DNA of 64,000 nt from Siphonodentalium dalli (lineage: Eukaryota > Mollusca > Scaphopoda > Gadilida > Siphonodentaliidae). The stretch lies in contig CP136067.1 of NCBI GenBank assembly GCA_032622095.1, positions 77,900,705 to 77,964,704 of the forward strand, given 5' to 3'. How positions within the stretch are numbered: the stretch's first letter is position 1; each line of letters begins with the position of its first letter. Shown in pieces: positions 10,300 through 22,593 of the stretch. The notes beneath the pieces were generated by a model. The model was not told the DNA's origin. It did not search any database and was given only the letters and a program-made list of their open reading frames with translations. The position numbers were made by a program, and so were the translations under genes.

Positions 10300-11905
10300 A
10301 CATTTCTTCACTAAATTTGGGCTGCAGGATGTGCCGATGGATTCAATGTGAAATCAAAGATATGGCTCCAGGCGCATCATGTTATAAAACTAATTTCGGA
10401 AGAATTGGACAGCTTCCATCTAGAAATTCGAAAAACATCGTTTGCACCCATATAAAGGTCGTACCAAAGAACCATATGCAGTTTGGATGAGGGATGAGGG
10501 ATGTGGCATGTATAGGGTGTGCCCAAGGGTTTTAGTCATGAAAAGAGTAAAATCCAAGATGGCTGCTGGCGACCATGATTTTAACGACCGCTGGCAGCCA
10601 TGTTTTTTAACAAAATTCGGATCCATATGAAGTTTAGTGACGATCGGATAAGCGACGTGGAATGTAGAGTGTGCCAAAGGCCGATTTAGTGACGCAAAGA
10701 GTAAAATCCAAGATGGCAGCCATGTTTTAAACGAATTTCGAAAAACATCGTTGGCTCCCATCTAGAGGTCACCCAGAAGATCCTTATTAAGTTTGGTGAC
10801 GATTGGAAGAGGGGTGTGGCTTGTAGGTTGTTCCGAAGGATTTAGTCATGTAAAGAGTGAAATTCAATAGGCCGCTGGTAGCCATGTTTTTCAACGAATT
10901 TCTGAAAAAATCGATGGCTCCCAACTATGGGTCACCATGAAGCTGTATATACAGTTCGGTGATGATCGGATGGTGGATGTGGTCTGTAGGGTGTGCAAAA
11001 GGATTTAGTCGTGCAAAGAGTAAAATACAAGCTTATACTGCCGGCGGCCATGTTTTAAATCGAAAATCGTTCAAATTTGATAGCCCTCATCTAAAGGTGA
11101 TCCTAATTATGCCTGTAAATTTACAAAACATTTCTTATATACATGATTGTATATGCGGGCTACAGGGTGTGACTATGGAATTAAATTTGAAATCCAAGAT
11201 GGCTGCTGGCGGCCATGTTTTTAAAGAATTTCATTAATAATCGACGGCTCCCATCTAGAGGTTACCCCGATGATCCGTATGAAGTTTTATGTTAATCGGA
11301 TGAGGGGTGTGGCCTGTAGGGCGTGTCAAAGGATTTAGTCACGCAAAGAGTAAAATCCAAGATGGCTACTGGCGGCCATGTATTTTAAACGAATTTCGGA
11401 AATAATCGATGGCTCCCACCATCTAGAGGTTATCCCAAAGATGCATATGAAATTTGGTGGCGATTAGATGATGGGTGTGGTCTGTAGGGCGTGCTAACGG
11501 ATTTAGTCAAAAACTAAAATTCAAATGGCTGCCGGTGGCCATGTTTTTCATTACAAAACGCTAAAATTCGTTAGCTCCCATCCAGAGGTGCATGATCCTA
11601 GTATGCCTGTACATTTTCAAAACGTTTCTTCAATAAATGAGGGCTGCAGGGTTTTCCGATGGAATAAAATTTGAAATCCAAAATGGCTGCTGGCGGCCTT
11701 GTTGTTTAACGAATTTCGGAAAAAATATATGGCTTCAGGATTTAGTGACGCAAAGAGTAAAATCCAAGATGGTCCCTGGCAGCCATGTTTTAAACGAATT
11801 TGGAAAACATCGCTGGCTCCCATCTAGAGGTCATCCCGAAGATCCATATATAGGTTGGTGATGATCGGATGAGGGATACGGCCTGTATAGGGTGCCAAAG
11901 GAAAT
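10300..11905 (+). repeat. Degenerate ~160-190 bp tandem array (about nine units)
   Basis: The recurring core AAATCCAAGATGGCTGCTGG followed by CGGCCATGTTTT, then an AACGAATTTCGGAAAA line, GGCTCCCATCTAGAGGT, GAAGTTTGGTGACGATCGGA, GGGTGTGGCCTGTAGGGTG and GGATTTAGTCA, is found near 10549, 10690, 10856, 11021, 11190, 11349, 11513, 11672 and 11756. Some units end instead in a GGGCTGCAGG-GATGGAATT variant (10320, 11640). All frames are broken by the divergence, so this is non-coding. Confidence 0.85.
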
Positions 11906-12600
11906 TGTTTACTGACTGACGGACGACGGGCGAAATAGCTTAAACTTTACAAAGTAAAGTTGAGCTAGAACAGAATGAAAGTTGATCTGTTGCTTCGTAT
12001 ACGTAGCCCAAATGTACCGTATATTCAGGTAGCTCCATCCAATTTGAACAAGTTACGATAACGAATAACTTCGTCATTATTGATGTGTTTCGCCCCGAAG
12101 GTGTCACCACAAGAAGACTTATATGATTTTATCACAACTTATCGTTGGAAGATTAATGACATACAGGCTTCATAGTATGGACAGTGGCGAGCCGAAAGTG
12201 GACACAGGTGTTCAGCGCGTGAGCAGAGGTCAGCTCATATATTATTGATGAGACACCTGCGGGCGCGCATCCCCACGACCCTTAGCGCGAAAAGTTATAA
12301 ACATAGAACATAAGGACAGATCGGAATAACACCACACGAGTTTGTCAAAACGAAAGATACCACCAGTAGCCATGCTATGCTGGAAGTTTATTAAACTTTG
12401 CAATAATTTTATAGGATATCAAACAACACGAAACATCGCATTTATTGTTGATTTGACCCATGAAACATCGCGACGTCCTATGTTACACTACCATGAAGAC
12501 CATTTTAGTGGGACTCTTTACCATTTTGTGTCATCTAAGTGGAGAAATATAGAGAAAAAATTACAAAGTATATACTTTGAACCTATTTTATAAAGAGAAA
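11906..12600. other. No recognised feature
   Basis: The tail of the array passes into ordinary A+T-rich sequence. The 83-codon frame at 12342-12593 resembles nothing known. Confidence 0.4.
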
Positions 12601-12800
12601 TGACTGAATCCGGAATCCGGATTAAAGACTATACATGTAATCGATATTGAACCCATATTCCTGATCTGTTTGGTCAGAACATATATGTTTTAGCCGACCC
12701 GGATTCAACCCACTTTATATAACTGATATGGAGCGACTCAAATGTTTTAGACCTCAAATATATCTACGAATTCTTGCTTTAATTTCGCTATATACAAGGA
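12601..12800 (+). repeat. Diverged GGATCC-type repeat, copy 5
   Basis: AATCCGGAATCCGGATTAAA, ACCCGGATTCAACCC and TTTAGACCTCAAATATATCT...GAATT follow the motif order of the repeats at 5.5-7.8 kb at lower similarity, about 5 kb downstream of the main cluster. Confidence 0.45.
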
Positions 12801-13079
12801 TCCGCGAGTGATTACCTCGACACGTGAAAATACTGTAATCTTAAACTTAGTTCCCCACCCACGGATCTCGAAAGAACAATCGTATATATATATATATATG
12901 GGTTATCATCAGGTCTAGCATAAAACACGTATTTTGCACAATAAGTATTGGTTGCAAATGAAGTCATCGGGACAATATCAATATATTTCCAAGTCTATAG
13001 TCCATGTGTTGCTCTGTTTGCATGCCATATATAGATTACTTTTGAAAAATTTTGACCGGGATTGTGTATATATACAGGC

Positions 13080-13770
13080 AATACGCACAAGCTTGACTAC
13101 CAAGAGATATCTTATCGGGGTCCACGATATGATGGCTCTTGGTATACAATCGCGACCACGGGAGGCACGTGATGTTCGATTGAATATCAGAATGTTGGGT
13201 ATCATATAATACCATATCCCATAATATGTCAAATATAGCGAAATATCGAAATATAAAATAAAACGAAAAAGCGAAATAGGAAAATACATCGAAAATCGAA
13301 ATAGGAAAATACAGCGAAATAGCGAAATAGCGAAATAGAACGAAAACTCGAAATAGGAACATACAGCGAAATAGCGAAATAGGGAGAAATATAGAACGAA
13401 ATATATAAATATGAAATTATTTTTATAAACGAAATAACGGAGATATTTGAAAAGGTGTCTTTGACGAAATAACGGACATATTTGGAGAAGTGTTTTAAAG
13501 AGCGTACCCCAAACCTCCCCCCAACCCACCCACCCAAGGGAAGAATTTGACTTATATTTCTCCAAAGTTGATCTATTGTGGTGTTGCAATTTCTCATACA
13601 AATCGCCGTCATTTCGTCAAAAAAATTCTTTATAGAGTTATTACCCTTCAGATTAAATATGATATTCAATCGAAAGCACGCGTGCCTCTCGTGGTCGCGA
13701 TTGTATACCAAGAGCCATCATATCGTGGACCCCGATAAGATATCTCTTGGTAGTCAAGCTTGTGCGTATT
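13080..13770. mobile_element. Fold-back element enclosing a GAAATAGC minisatellite
   Basis: Arms of ~110 bp (13080-13189 and 13660-13770) are near-perfect inverted repeats, starting AATACGCACAAGCTTGACTA and including CACGATATGATGGCTCTTGG. Between them, 13225-13440 is a minisatellite of CGAAATAG-like 8-14 bp words. The long - strand frames rich in Phe, Ser, Tyr and Leu (13036-13711) are readings of this minisatellite, not genes. No target duplication was seen. It looks like a non-autonomous fold-back transposon with a tandem-repeat core. Confidence 0.8.
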
Positions 13771-13961
13771 AGGTGATATATATATGGTATGCACACGAAT
13801 CATCTCGACCCACTCCCTCGCTGTTGTTATTAAATGCCCAAATTAAAGCCATGCACATGGCGGCTTGTGCTCCAAAATACACCTAACACTATTCGCTTTT
13901 TAATTTTTCCCGTTATCGAAAGAGGTCGCGATTAATACTCGACCTGCCTTTCTACGGGAAA

Positions 13962-14037
13962 TATGTATTCCAGAAGACGCATTGGAGTCATAAAAATACT
14001 ATGTATTCCAGAAGACGCATTGGAGTCATAAAAATAC
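13962..14037 (+). repeat. Perfect 38 bp tandem duplication
   Basis: The unit at 13962-13999 (starting TATGTATTCCAGAAGACGCA) is repeated exactly at 14000-14037, which implies a recent slippage or duplication event. Confidence 0.9.
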
Positions 14038-14495
14038 AACTTTGAACACGGTGTTTGGGTCCCAACACAAACAACAGCCATTTCCATGGCATTGAACAGA
14101 AAACAACGTTCCGTGTTATTCTATTCCTGATATGGTAGAAATAAAGAGCGCTTATTTCACTTCTGTGCGAAACATTGAACACAGCTGGAAAATTACTGTG
14201 ACCATGGCAATTAAATTTCAAAGCATACGAAGCCGGTATATCAATATTTGTAGTTATCAACCGATCGTATAATATACCAGGCCTCCTTCTAAATTACGTA
14301 GACAAAATTTGGAAGATCGAATAAATGAGCCATGTCCGTTTTAAGTTCGACGAACGTCGATACTCGTAGTATTAATTGTCGATAGCAGGGCCTCGATCGT
14401 TGTTAGTAACTGTGGTTGTGCATGACCCTTACCATCATAATCATCGGCTGTTTTGTGGATGAAAGGCGCGAACCAGCCACTACAACATCCGGCCT

Positions 14496-14741
14496 TTAAC
14501 CCTTCCATGACTGGAGCTTCCTGAAATTTTGCGAAAACCTTGTGCCAGTGCATTCTTTTATATATGCGAGTCTCCCATATAGGGAGAATACATTGGCCTA
14601 ACAATATTATATTTACCTTGACCTTATAAGCCGGTTCATTCTCTTATGTTTGCGAGCTTCCTATGGGAGACTCGCATATATAAGAGAATGCACTGGCACA
14701 GGATCGTTAATGATGCACAGCTCCCGTCATGAAAGGGTTGA
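14496..14741. mobile_element. Hairpin MITE with degenerate TTAA-type ends
   Basis: The left end AACCCTTCCATGACTGGAGC (from 14498) and the right end, complementary to AACCCTTTCATGACGGGAGC (to 14739), are inverted repeats. A second, nearly perfect stem, GTGCCAGTGCATTCTTTTAT on the left (from 14542), pairs with 14662-14699. The flanks are TTAA on the left and TTGA on the right, consistent with a decayed TTAA duplication. No coding capacity. Confidence 0.65.
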
Positions 14742-14744
14742 TGT

Positions 14745-17020
14745 CGCGTTCACACGCTCGCAAATTTTCCTGGAATTTTTTGCAATAATTTCGATATAGG
14801 AAGCTAAAAAGTGCCAGAAAATATTCTATAAAATGCACCTACACCACATCTAACTACGCGAGTAGTAAAAACTATGTATAGTTCCACGTGTAGCGATACT
14901 ACCGAAATTTGCTTGTAAATAGCATTATATATATATGATGAATGATCGATGATACAGACATTTGAAGGCAAATGTTTAATATCACAGTTAGTGCTCTGTC
15001 TCTTGCACTGATAATGATATGTTTATGATGTTCCGTATTGCATGTTATTGTTTGTATTTGTGTAGTTATGTACACTTCATGCAATGGAGGCAATACAGAT
15101 ATATGGAATGACGTTCAACATGCACCTTTATCTTTCGCGATTTACTACAAAACAAACCTCGTTCGACGGCGACATATATGAGTACTATTTATATACGCCA
15201 CATATCTGCATGACATATTTCTCTTTCAGTTTCTCGCAGTAGCCGCGCATGTAGTCATTAGACCGGTGGGTTCCGGATAACGTATCTATTGGACAGCTGT
15301 GAACTGGTCATACATAATTTCCAATGGATGCACATAACACGTGTTGAGGGCATCAAGGTTACATCAAATATTTCAATTACCAAACTCAGAGGTCATAACT
15401 ACTGCTCGTAAGAATAGCTGCGGGCATCTAATTAGCAAATCTCTTCTGACTGTCTTCGTGTATGAGTGTACTTGCTAGATGTTCAAAAAGTGTTTACGCC
15501 AGTGTATACACACATGAACACAATTACATATTAGTGTAATTTCTATCCCGGGTTGGAAAGCAGCTTACCCACCTTCCATGGACGCTCATGTTGACCAAAG
15601 ATCAACCCCACCAGTATATATATCATTATTTATCCTCCATATCATGAAGAGTTGATGTAATGTAGTAAATACAAACAGTGAACATAAACAAAACGACAAA
15701 TACAGATAACTGAATAGAGGTCCATAACAAATTGACTTCCAAAACACTACTGTACCATCTCAGAGAATATCTGTTGGAGGACCCGCTTGAGTCATAACAA
15801 TGTAATGTTCACAAACAACCGAAATCAAACCACGATATTGCACACTATTAAATGAATGTGCACCTTCTCATCGACGAAGAACACGAAGGTCATGTGTGAA
15901 GGAGTCCTCACTGGCAATAAAAAACATTGAAATCTTGAAAACTTTTTGGTGGCGTTGCTATACACCAATAATATTGGACATACCAACTACGAACATCCTA
16001 TACATTTATGGAAATTCTGATTTTCATTCTGAATTTTGGATAACTACAGCCTAAACAATTCAATTCAAGATTAGTGGTGGAGATGGAAATTCGTAGGCGG
16101 GTGCAGTGATTTACACAAAATGACGGTAACCTGAGTCGTACATCTGGGCAAGTTTGTAATTGTTTTTATCAAGGGTCTGTGGTTTCTACGTGCCTATAGT
16201 AACACTATGCAAGTTCAAACGACAAATCACGAGAATTCAAACCAATTGCCATCGAGGGCGAAGCTGTGTTGATCCCCAATAATATCATATTCGTGTAGCT
16301 GGCAAGTATGTCAGTTGCTTATTGCACGTTGGTTCTACGGATAGTGGCGTAGATTCCGGGTGCCTACAGCCTACTATGTGGTACTTGAAATTCCAATAAA
16401 ACCGATAACGTATCGATATAACCTGGACCTTAATCGGCACAACGATAAAGGTCAATAAACCTCACCATACACAACTTCTTTCCAGTAAAATATAAGTCCG
16501 CCACTGCCCGCCGCTCGTTTTCTGAATCACGCAATGTATGTGTCCCACACCACACAACTGTCTGGAACTGCCTCTGTTCCATGGACCACTACCGACTCGT
16601 CACGATTCGGTTATATCTATAGAAGAAAACACGAAAACATAACTGGTTTGTGTTGCAGAGACGACAGTGACACACGTGAAACTTGGTTGACTGTTACAAA
16701 GCAACCTGCTGTGTTATAAAAATGAATTCGTGTTAGTATAGTCATGTACCTGTTTATGATAAGATGTAACAGAGAGATGCGACATGGCAGCTGCAGTTAA
16801 CATTTGAAGACATCCCTTGTACTCCCTTATGTATTGTCAGATCAGAGAGGTTCGAGACAGATATTTGCATGTTGTATGTGTTTAAACGTATTGTGACCTA
16901 TATTCCAACGACGGCGGGACAAGAAGTGGCGAAGGGAATATCTCATCAACGTAGTAATAAATATACGCGTTTTGCATATTATTTTTCTTATGGTAGTTTG
17001 CTTCCAGTATTTTTCAAAAA
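14745..17020. other. No recognised feature
   Basis: About 2.3 kb without a supported gene, RNA or repeat. The only long frames (14899-15093, 16534-16719) are short and unrecognised. Confidence 0.45.
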
Positions 17021-17027
17021 CACGTAG

Positions 17028-17240
17028 TCACCTATACGTTACGGACATGTGAATTACGTCCTATTATTTGTCCTATACTAGTTTATGGCCAGGAAAAATC
17101 GGAGAGCGGGTATGATTTTTATTAATGTTAACCACACGTATAGTTATCAATATATACGTTACGGACATGTGAATGACGTCAAATTCTTGCTATATGGTCA
17201 GGAAAAAATCGGAGAGCGGGTTTTATTTTTTTTTTCAATT
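17028..17240 (+). repeat. Diverged ~120 bp tandem duplication
   Basis: TATACGTTACGGACATGTGA at 17032 and 17153 is followed in both copies by a GACGTC-type box, TATGGYCAGGAAAAA and TCGGAGAGCGGGT. Two adjacent diverged copies. Confidence 0.8.
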
Positions 17241-17960
17241 TAGCAACTGTGTGGAGATTGTTAGGCATAACGCGCGGAATCGGTAATAGACCAACGAGAT
17301 TAGCATAATTTTAATTGGCTAGACCAGACGCTAGCTCTATGCCTTCACTTCGCTATATAAGGCGTAACGTGTAACTTAATGAAAACCAGCAAAGACGTCA
17401 TGGCACGGTTCGTGTCGTCATTTACGTCATTTTTTCTTTGCGGGCCAGAGACCAGACAAGATCGCTAGGCCACTGCATATTGTTCCATATTATTAAAAAT
17501 AAAGCATATTTGAGGCAGGAATAACAATGACGACTACCCATGCGCCATATCTGATCGCCTGGATACAAGATTATATTATGAAATGTGTGCTGAACACATC
17601 AAAGGTCAAGCTGGGTATCCAAAACACCTTATTGCACAGTTGGTACCCATCACACTAACAATTATCCCTTCAGTGTTATGAGTAATGGTATACTACGCAT
17701 AGTTATCATCCTATGATTATTGTAATATTGAATCACAGCAAATTGTGTGGTTGCTCCACTTCGTCTCACGTACGATCATATTAGTATACACATATTGACG
17801 GTCTTGTGTGGAAATAGCGAGAACTATTCCCCGATCTGGTGTTTTTTTTAAACAACAAACAGGACTATATTGATCGAGGTCGCACCATCGAGGAAACATA
17901 TCGCTCGCTATTCCAACAAAAAGTCTTTATTAAATAAATTGACAGTTATTATATATGACT
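17241..17960. other. No gene; CRE-like and TATA-like words only
   Basis: A CTATATAAGGCG word (about 17352) and several CRE-like GACGTCAT/TTACGTCA words (17394-17430) look promoter-like, but no coding sequence follows them on either strand. Confidence 0.25.
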
Positions 17961-17967
17961 TAATTCT

Positions 17968-18032
17968 CGACTCGCGCCAACATTGACGTCAGCAGGCCGA
18001 TAAATAGCCCGAATACTATATAGCCCGGCATT
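17968..18032 (+). repeat. TGACGTCAGCAGG dispersed repeat, copy 1
   Basis: CGCGCCAACATTGACGTCAG, CAGGCCGATAAATAGCCCGA and TATAGCCCGG recur at 21269-21360, and the TATAGCCCGGGCGATAGTTC part alone at 19951. TGACGTCA is a perfect CRE palindrome. Confidence 0.65.
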
Positions 18033-18364
18033 GAGTGAAATTCTGGCATCGCGCGCCAGATTGACAAGGCAGTAGGCGGGAAATAGAGAAACGTCTCGTT
18101 TTGCAGACACCTATTGTTTTCGGTAGGTTAGGGTAGAGGTGTGAATAATCTTCATAATGACTACTTAGGCCCTTCCTAGTTGGTTTGATGGAATTCGGTT
18201 TTTTTCTGCCCTTTTGATTATGAGAAATAACGGATGTTTGGTTTGCGTTTATGACTGTTTATTAGTTATGGATAATATAAAATACATGCAAATATTATAA
18301 CACAAAAACATGAGGTAAAAAAAACATTAACGAATTAGAAACTTATAAATGACAACAACATGCT

Positions 18365-19165
18365 CAGTGACCGCATAACTTGGCCATCTCATCCAGGAAC
18401 TCTACTTCGTCTATCTCGCCTGCCAAGTACACTCTCTTGAAATGTCGTCTTGAATTTTCTAAGGCACGATACTTTCTTTTCTGTGGGTTCACTTTGCCGC
18501 CCGCACTTATCTGTAATATCTTACATTCATTGCATTGAATGCTTGTTCCTTCTCTATGAAGTCTATCAGCCGGAATAAGTTTTGATGGGAGCCCGCTATC
18601 CTCATGCAGTTGCAGATTTCTGTGCCACCCTTCTACGTGGTTCGTGGTCCTTGGCCCAACAGTTCTGAGCAGCAGTTTCGTAATCGGTGAAGATATATGT
18701 CGGTGAAAGGTTGATTCCTAATTCTGCTGATTTGTCTGATGTATGTTTGTTGCGTCTTGTTCGGCAGGAGTCCATAAACCAGGGGAACCATTGTACTGTC
18801 GACGAACGCGTGGACTGAATATATTTGAAGAAACACGTCGGGGGACTTCTCGAATGTACCATTGGCGCAAACTCCAGACAGCGCCCTCTAGCGATGGGAG
18901 ATAACTCTGCCTGGAGTTTGCCATCGGCGTAGAAACGATCAGCATCAGCAAGGAACCTAAGGTTGCTGTCTGTTGCGAAATTCAATATCTTGTCACTTCC
19001 TTTCATTATGACCAGAGTTACTATTAAATTGAATTGAATTGAATCGAATCTTCGGATGCAAGAAGGAAGTTTTCGTTCGTGGTTGTCGTTGTATATTGCT
19101 CAGGCAAGTTGATATCGGCACGGGCTTTCGGAAGAACTGGTGTGGTTTTGGAACGAGAACGGTAT
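18365..19165 (-). pseudogene. Decayed MULE (FLYWCH-associated type) transposase
   Basis: Read on the - strand, fragments in different frames line up with the conserved order of metazoan MULE transposases. An upstream piece with LPEQY and NENFLLAS (about 19130-19050) is followed by ILNFATDSNLRFLADADRF and YADG (about 18990-18910), then a frameshift to FLQIYSVHAFVDSTMVPLVY and GLLPNKTQQTY (about 18836-18740). The frame then returns for the second catalytic region, TYIFTDYETAAQN (about 18715-18670). Next comes NHVEGWHRNLQ (about 18640), after an apparent deletion, and a C-terminal NPQKRKYRALE...GEIDEVEFLDEMAKLCGH ending at a stop near 18370. At least two frameshifts and one internal deletion make it non-functional. 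It is a different family from the intact transposase at 43.7-46.3 kb. Confidence 0.85.
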
Positions 19166-21260
19166 AAAGATGATTTCAAACGTTAGCACTTTGCTGATCA
19201 ACATCGGGTCGGTTTCGTCGATTGTAAGCGAAGTCAGTTCTTCTTGGTAGATTGATGACAGACACTTTGTCAAAATCCGTTAGTTCCCGCTGACGAAACA
19301 ATGTCATTCTTTGTATTAATAGTATCACTACAAGTCTTTACACCATTCGGGTGATATCATATAGCGATCTAGAGCATTAGGCTGTTCCTGTGGCTACGTA
19401 CCGAACGTCAAATTGTTCCAGATTGATTGGTTGTATTGTTTTATTCCATAGTTATAAGCGATAATGAGTATAATTAACGTTATTTATTCTGGTCTCTGTT
19501 AACAGTAACCACTATTGTTCGTTAGCTAAACAACCATGAGACCAGAACATATTCGAAAATAATTAATTGAAAGAAGCATTTCCGGACAGGAGTCTTCGAT
19601 TCAGATCTAATATTTTATACCCCGGTAACTATATAATACATGTTTACAAAGAGATAATCCACCTTTAACTAGAGAACTTGCCATTTTTATTTATGAAAGA
19701 TTGGCCATAGTCAAGTCCTTATATACAAAAAAATATTCACGGTGAACATTAGTTAGTGTTTCATATGCGCGAAAAATAAGTGACAACAGTTACCGTGGCC
19801 TTAGCATAAACAAGCTGGCCTGAACACAACGCTTAACTTGGATCGGCCTAATTGCAAGCGTTGTACATAACAACACAACCGGTCGCACCTTGAGTTAATC
19901 CCCTGCCGTATGTCTGCAAAGTGAGACCAACCCGGAAATAGTTCCAAGAATATAGCCCGGGCGATAGTTCGTTCACCGGGGAATGCTCAAAACAACTGAT
20001 CTGAAACGCGATGGCGCTTCATTAAATCAAAAGACAGTATGACCATCTGTGAACTCTAGGTATATAATAATAATTATTAGTGAATATATTTGTGTCGGGA
20101 AGAATTGAGGGTGGAGTGAATGGAAGCCAATAACTTGAACGAACGAATGGATGATGTGACACGATATTTAGATTTTTTAAACTCAAATGCAACACCGTAT
20201 TGTTGGGATGCACATTTCAAGGTTGTAAATGAGGTCATCTTTCAGAAAAGTTTATCTACCCAAATCGACGTTGGCTATACGTCACCGAACGTCAATCAAA
20301 TTCCCTTCCGTGCAATTGCAACACGATGATATTGTGTCTCATTGTCCAATAAAGCCGAAGACTAAACAATGATTCGTAGCTATATATATACACAGAAATA
20401 TTGATAGACGTTTGTGAATTGCTAGCAGACCGGACTCGGTATCACCGCGCGTTGTAATGCGTACTGATTGCATTCTAAATCGAGTTACACGTCCGACTGC
20501 ACAGTTGTCTTCATTAAAATGTTTTAGCCACTTTTAATTAAGCGCGTGTCCAGTCCCATACAATTGATGTGTTTTGTTGAAGGACAACTGTTAGTTCCAA
20601 AGAAATACGTCCATCGGAGTCCCCATCCATTCATGCCAAGAATGCCCTGCTGTAAAATTACATTTCCAGAATGACAACATCATTGCACGATTAAGGTATA
20701 TTTAAACACTATATATATACCTTTCCAGCAATTGTTCACTGTTTGGAAGGGGTAGTGCAAATAAACTTCATATTTGGTCAAATGTTTATTTACAACGGCC
20801 ACACGCATGGTTCCCCTTAAAAATAAAACATATAAGCAGCATGAAACATTGATGTATGTATAATATGTCTTAATTGTTCTTAGGTGATGAATTAATCAAA
20901 CAAAAACTAATCAATTGACCATATTGATAATGATTGTTATTTAAAAATATTAACATTACACATGATAGGAAAAGTTACATTATGGGAGTCATTTTGAATT
21001 TGGTGGCATTTTTTTTAATCAAAATCATCATCAATATGGTTGGTTTGTTAGTGATTTTACCAAGTCATCATCTGACAACAGTTTAGTCATGCATATATCA
21101 AGGTTTCATGCTGGTAAAACTAAACCTTAGCACCACCAGTGTGATAGGAAAATTGGCCTTATGGCGACCATTTATTATTATGGCAGCCATCTTGGTTTCA
21201 AGGTCATTTTCAAGGTGGCCCATGTTTTCATTTTGATTATTAGTAATGATATTTGTTGAC
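19166..21260. other. No recognised gene
   Basis: Intergenic-looking. It holds only the short CCCGGGCGATAGTTC fragment at 19951-19971 and a loose A+T-rich stretch near 20900-21240 with GGCGACCAT / GGCAGCCAT words. Short frames (for example 20120-20329) are unrecognised. Confidence 0.4.
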
Positions 21261-21265
21261 AGAAT

Positions 21266-21360
21266 GCTCGCGCCAATATTGACGTCAGCAGGCCAACATT
21301 GACGTCAGCAGGCCGATAAATAGCCCGAGGACTATAATTATAGCCCGGGCGATAGTTCGC
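21266..21360 (+). repeat. TGACGTCAGCAGG dispersed repeat, copy 2 with internal duplication
   Basis: Same family as 17968-18032. The CCAAYATTGACGTCAGCAGG segment is tandemly duplicated (21272-21313). It ends ATAGCCCGGGCGATAGTTCG, shared with 19952-19971. Confidence 0.7.
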
Positions 21361-22090
21361 AAAAGTTGGCCTCGTGCTACAATCGTGACAATTCTAGCCT
21401 CGTACCAAGGTTTCATGCTTAAAAATCAAAACATTCTCAAAAGTTTGACACTAAAATGGCATGCACCTGTCTATGTACCTATGTGATATATTACACATAG
21501 CCCCGTAACGTTAGCTGATCTGTGCTATATTTTGAATTGCAATAGTATCATAATTCAACTGACTATTAAAGCTAAATACGCACAGCGTTAACAACAATAC
21601 TGTCGGACTGAGTTGAGATGAAATTACACTATTCCTTCCCGTGACCATGTGACGTGACACGTACCACGTTTTGCACATATATTCCATGACACATGACTTC
21701 CAATCCATTCAATTTTCCAGAACCGGGGGCGGTTTGATCTGTTGACACCTACAAAGAATATTAAGGCTCAGCGATCAATTTTTCTCCAATTAACACGAAC
21801 TCTTCCCGTCACAACAAACCTGCGGGCTCGACCTTCTAAATTATCATTGATGTCTCCCGAGGATAGGTATGCATTATTTAGAACAATCAGGCGATTTTTT
21901 TTCTTGTGCTCTTGTGTTATCTCATTTTGATCTTCGGGGCATCGTGGTTTAACATTTCCGGAGACGCTGGATGCATAGCTGTAATACTTTTGGGTACCCA
22001 ATATATCATTAAAGCTGCCCTAGTAAACTTCAGCGTTTAAATCGCCAACGTCCTTTCTGGTGATAGTAATGGCTCGATAATTACACGTTA
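21361..22090. other. No recognised feature
   Basis: Overlapping short frames on both strands (21511-21708, 21742-22001) resemble nothing known. Confidence 0.4.
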
Positions 22091-22093
22091 TAC

Positions 22094-22184
22094 CTGTATA
22101 TATATACCTGTATATATACATCTATATATACCTCTATATATACCCCCCTCTCTCTCTCTCTCTCTCTCTCGCTCTCTCTCTGTC
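22094..22184 (+). repeat. TATA-type and CT microsatellites
   Basis: A TGTATATATACC/TCTATATATACC run (22094-22142) is followed by a (CT)n run to 22184 with one GCT interruption. Confidence 0.95.
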
Positions 22185-22224
22185 TATCAAACAAATATAT
22201 AGAACTTATCGCCTCAGAAGAAAC

Positions 22225-22593
22225 AGCCCGTATTCCCGAAAATCCACACATTGTCTGCTTATAATAGAACTTATTTTATGTTGATAATCTGCTTAAAATC
22301 GCATCATTTTGAGTCGAAAATGTGCTGAAAATTAGAGCGTTTTAGTCACGTTATCGACACATAATGAGACGATTCTAATCAGATTATATATGCGGACAAT
22401 AACAAAAATAAGTCAACTCTCGACTTTTAATGTGTACGCTCTTTCACATGTGTTTGCAATGTGGCCCGCGCCATAAAACGAAACAACGGCTATTAATCCA
22501 TTAACTGCTTATTTCAGAATCAAATAATCACGTTATATACCTATTTTACATTATATGTAGATTATGTGAGTATTTGCGCGAGGATATGTTGCA
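22225..22593 (+). repeat. Dispersed repeat ending in GAGGATATGTTGC, copy 1
   Basis: About 365 bp shared with 33829-34185 in the same orientation. The first half is a hairpin: an AATCTGCTTA..ATCGCATCATTTTGAGTCGA arm and its complement near 22350-22390. The second half carries GCTCTTTCACATGTGTTT, GGCCCGCGCCA and the end TATTTGCGCGAGGATATGTT. Related ends lie at 41072-41093 and, inverted, at 50452 and 50624. A third hairpin part is inverted at 63318-63475. Probably a non-autonomous transposon family. Confidence 0.75.

Noticed and set aside
12978-13711. Overlapping - strand frames of 108-207 codons rich in Phe/Tyr/Leu, membrane-protein-like
   Set aside because: They are translations of the GAAATAGC minisatellite inside a fold-back element in several frames at once.
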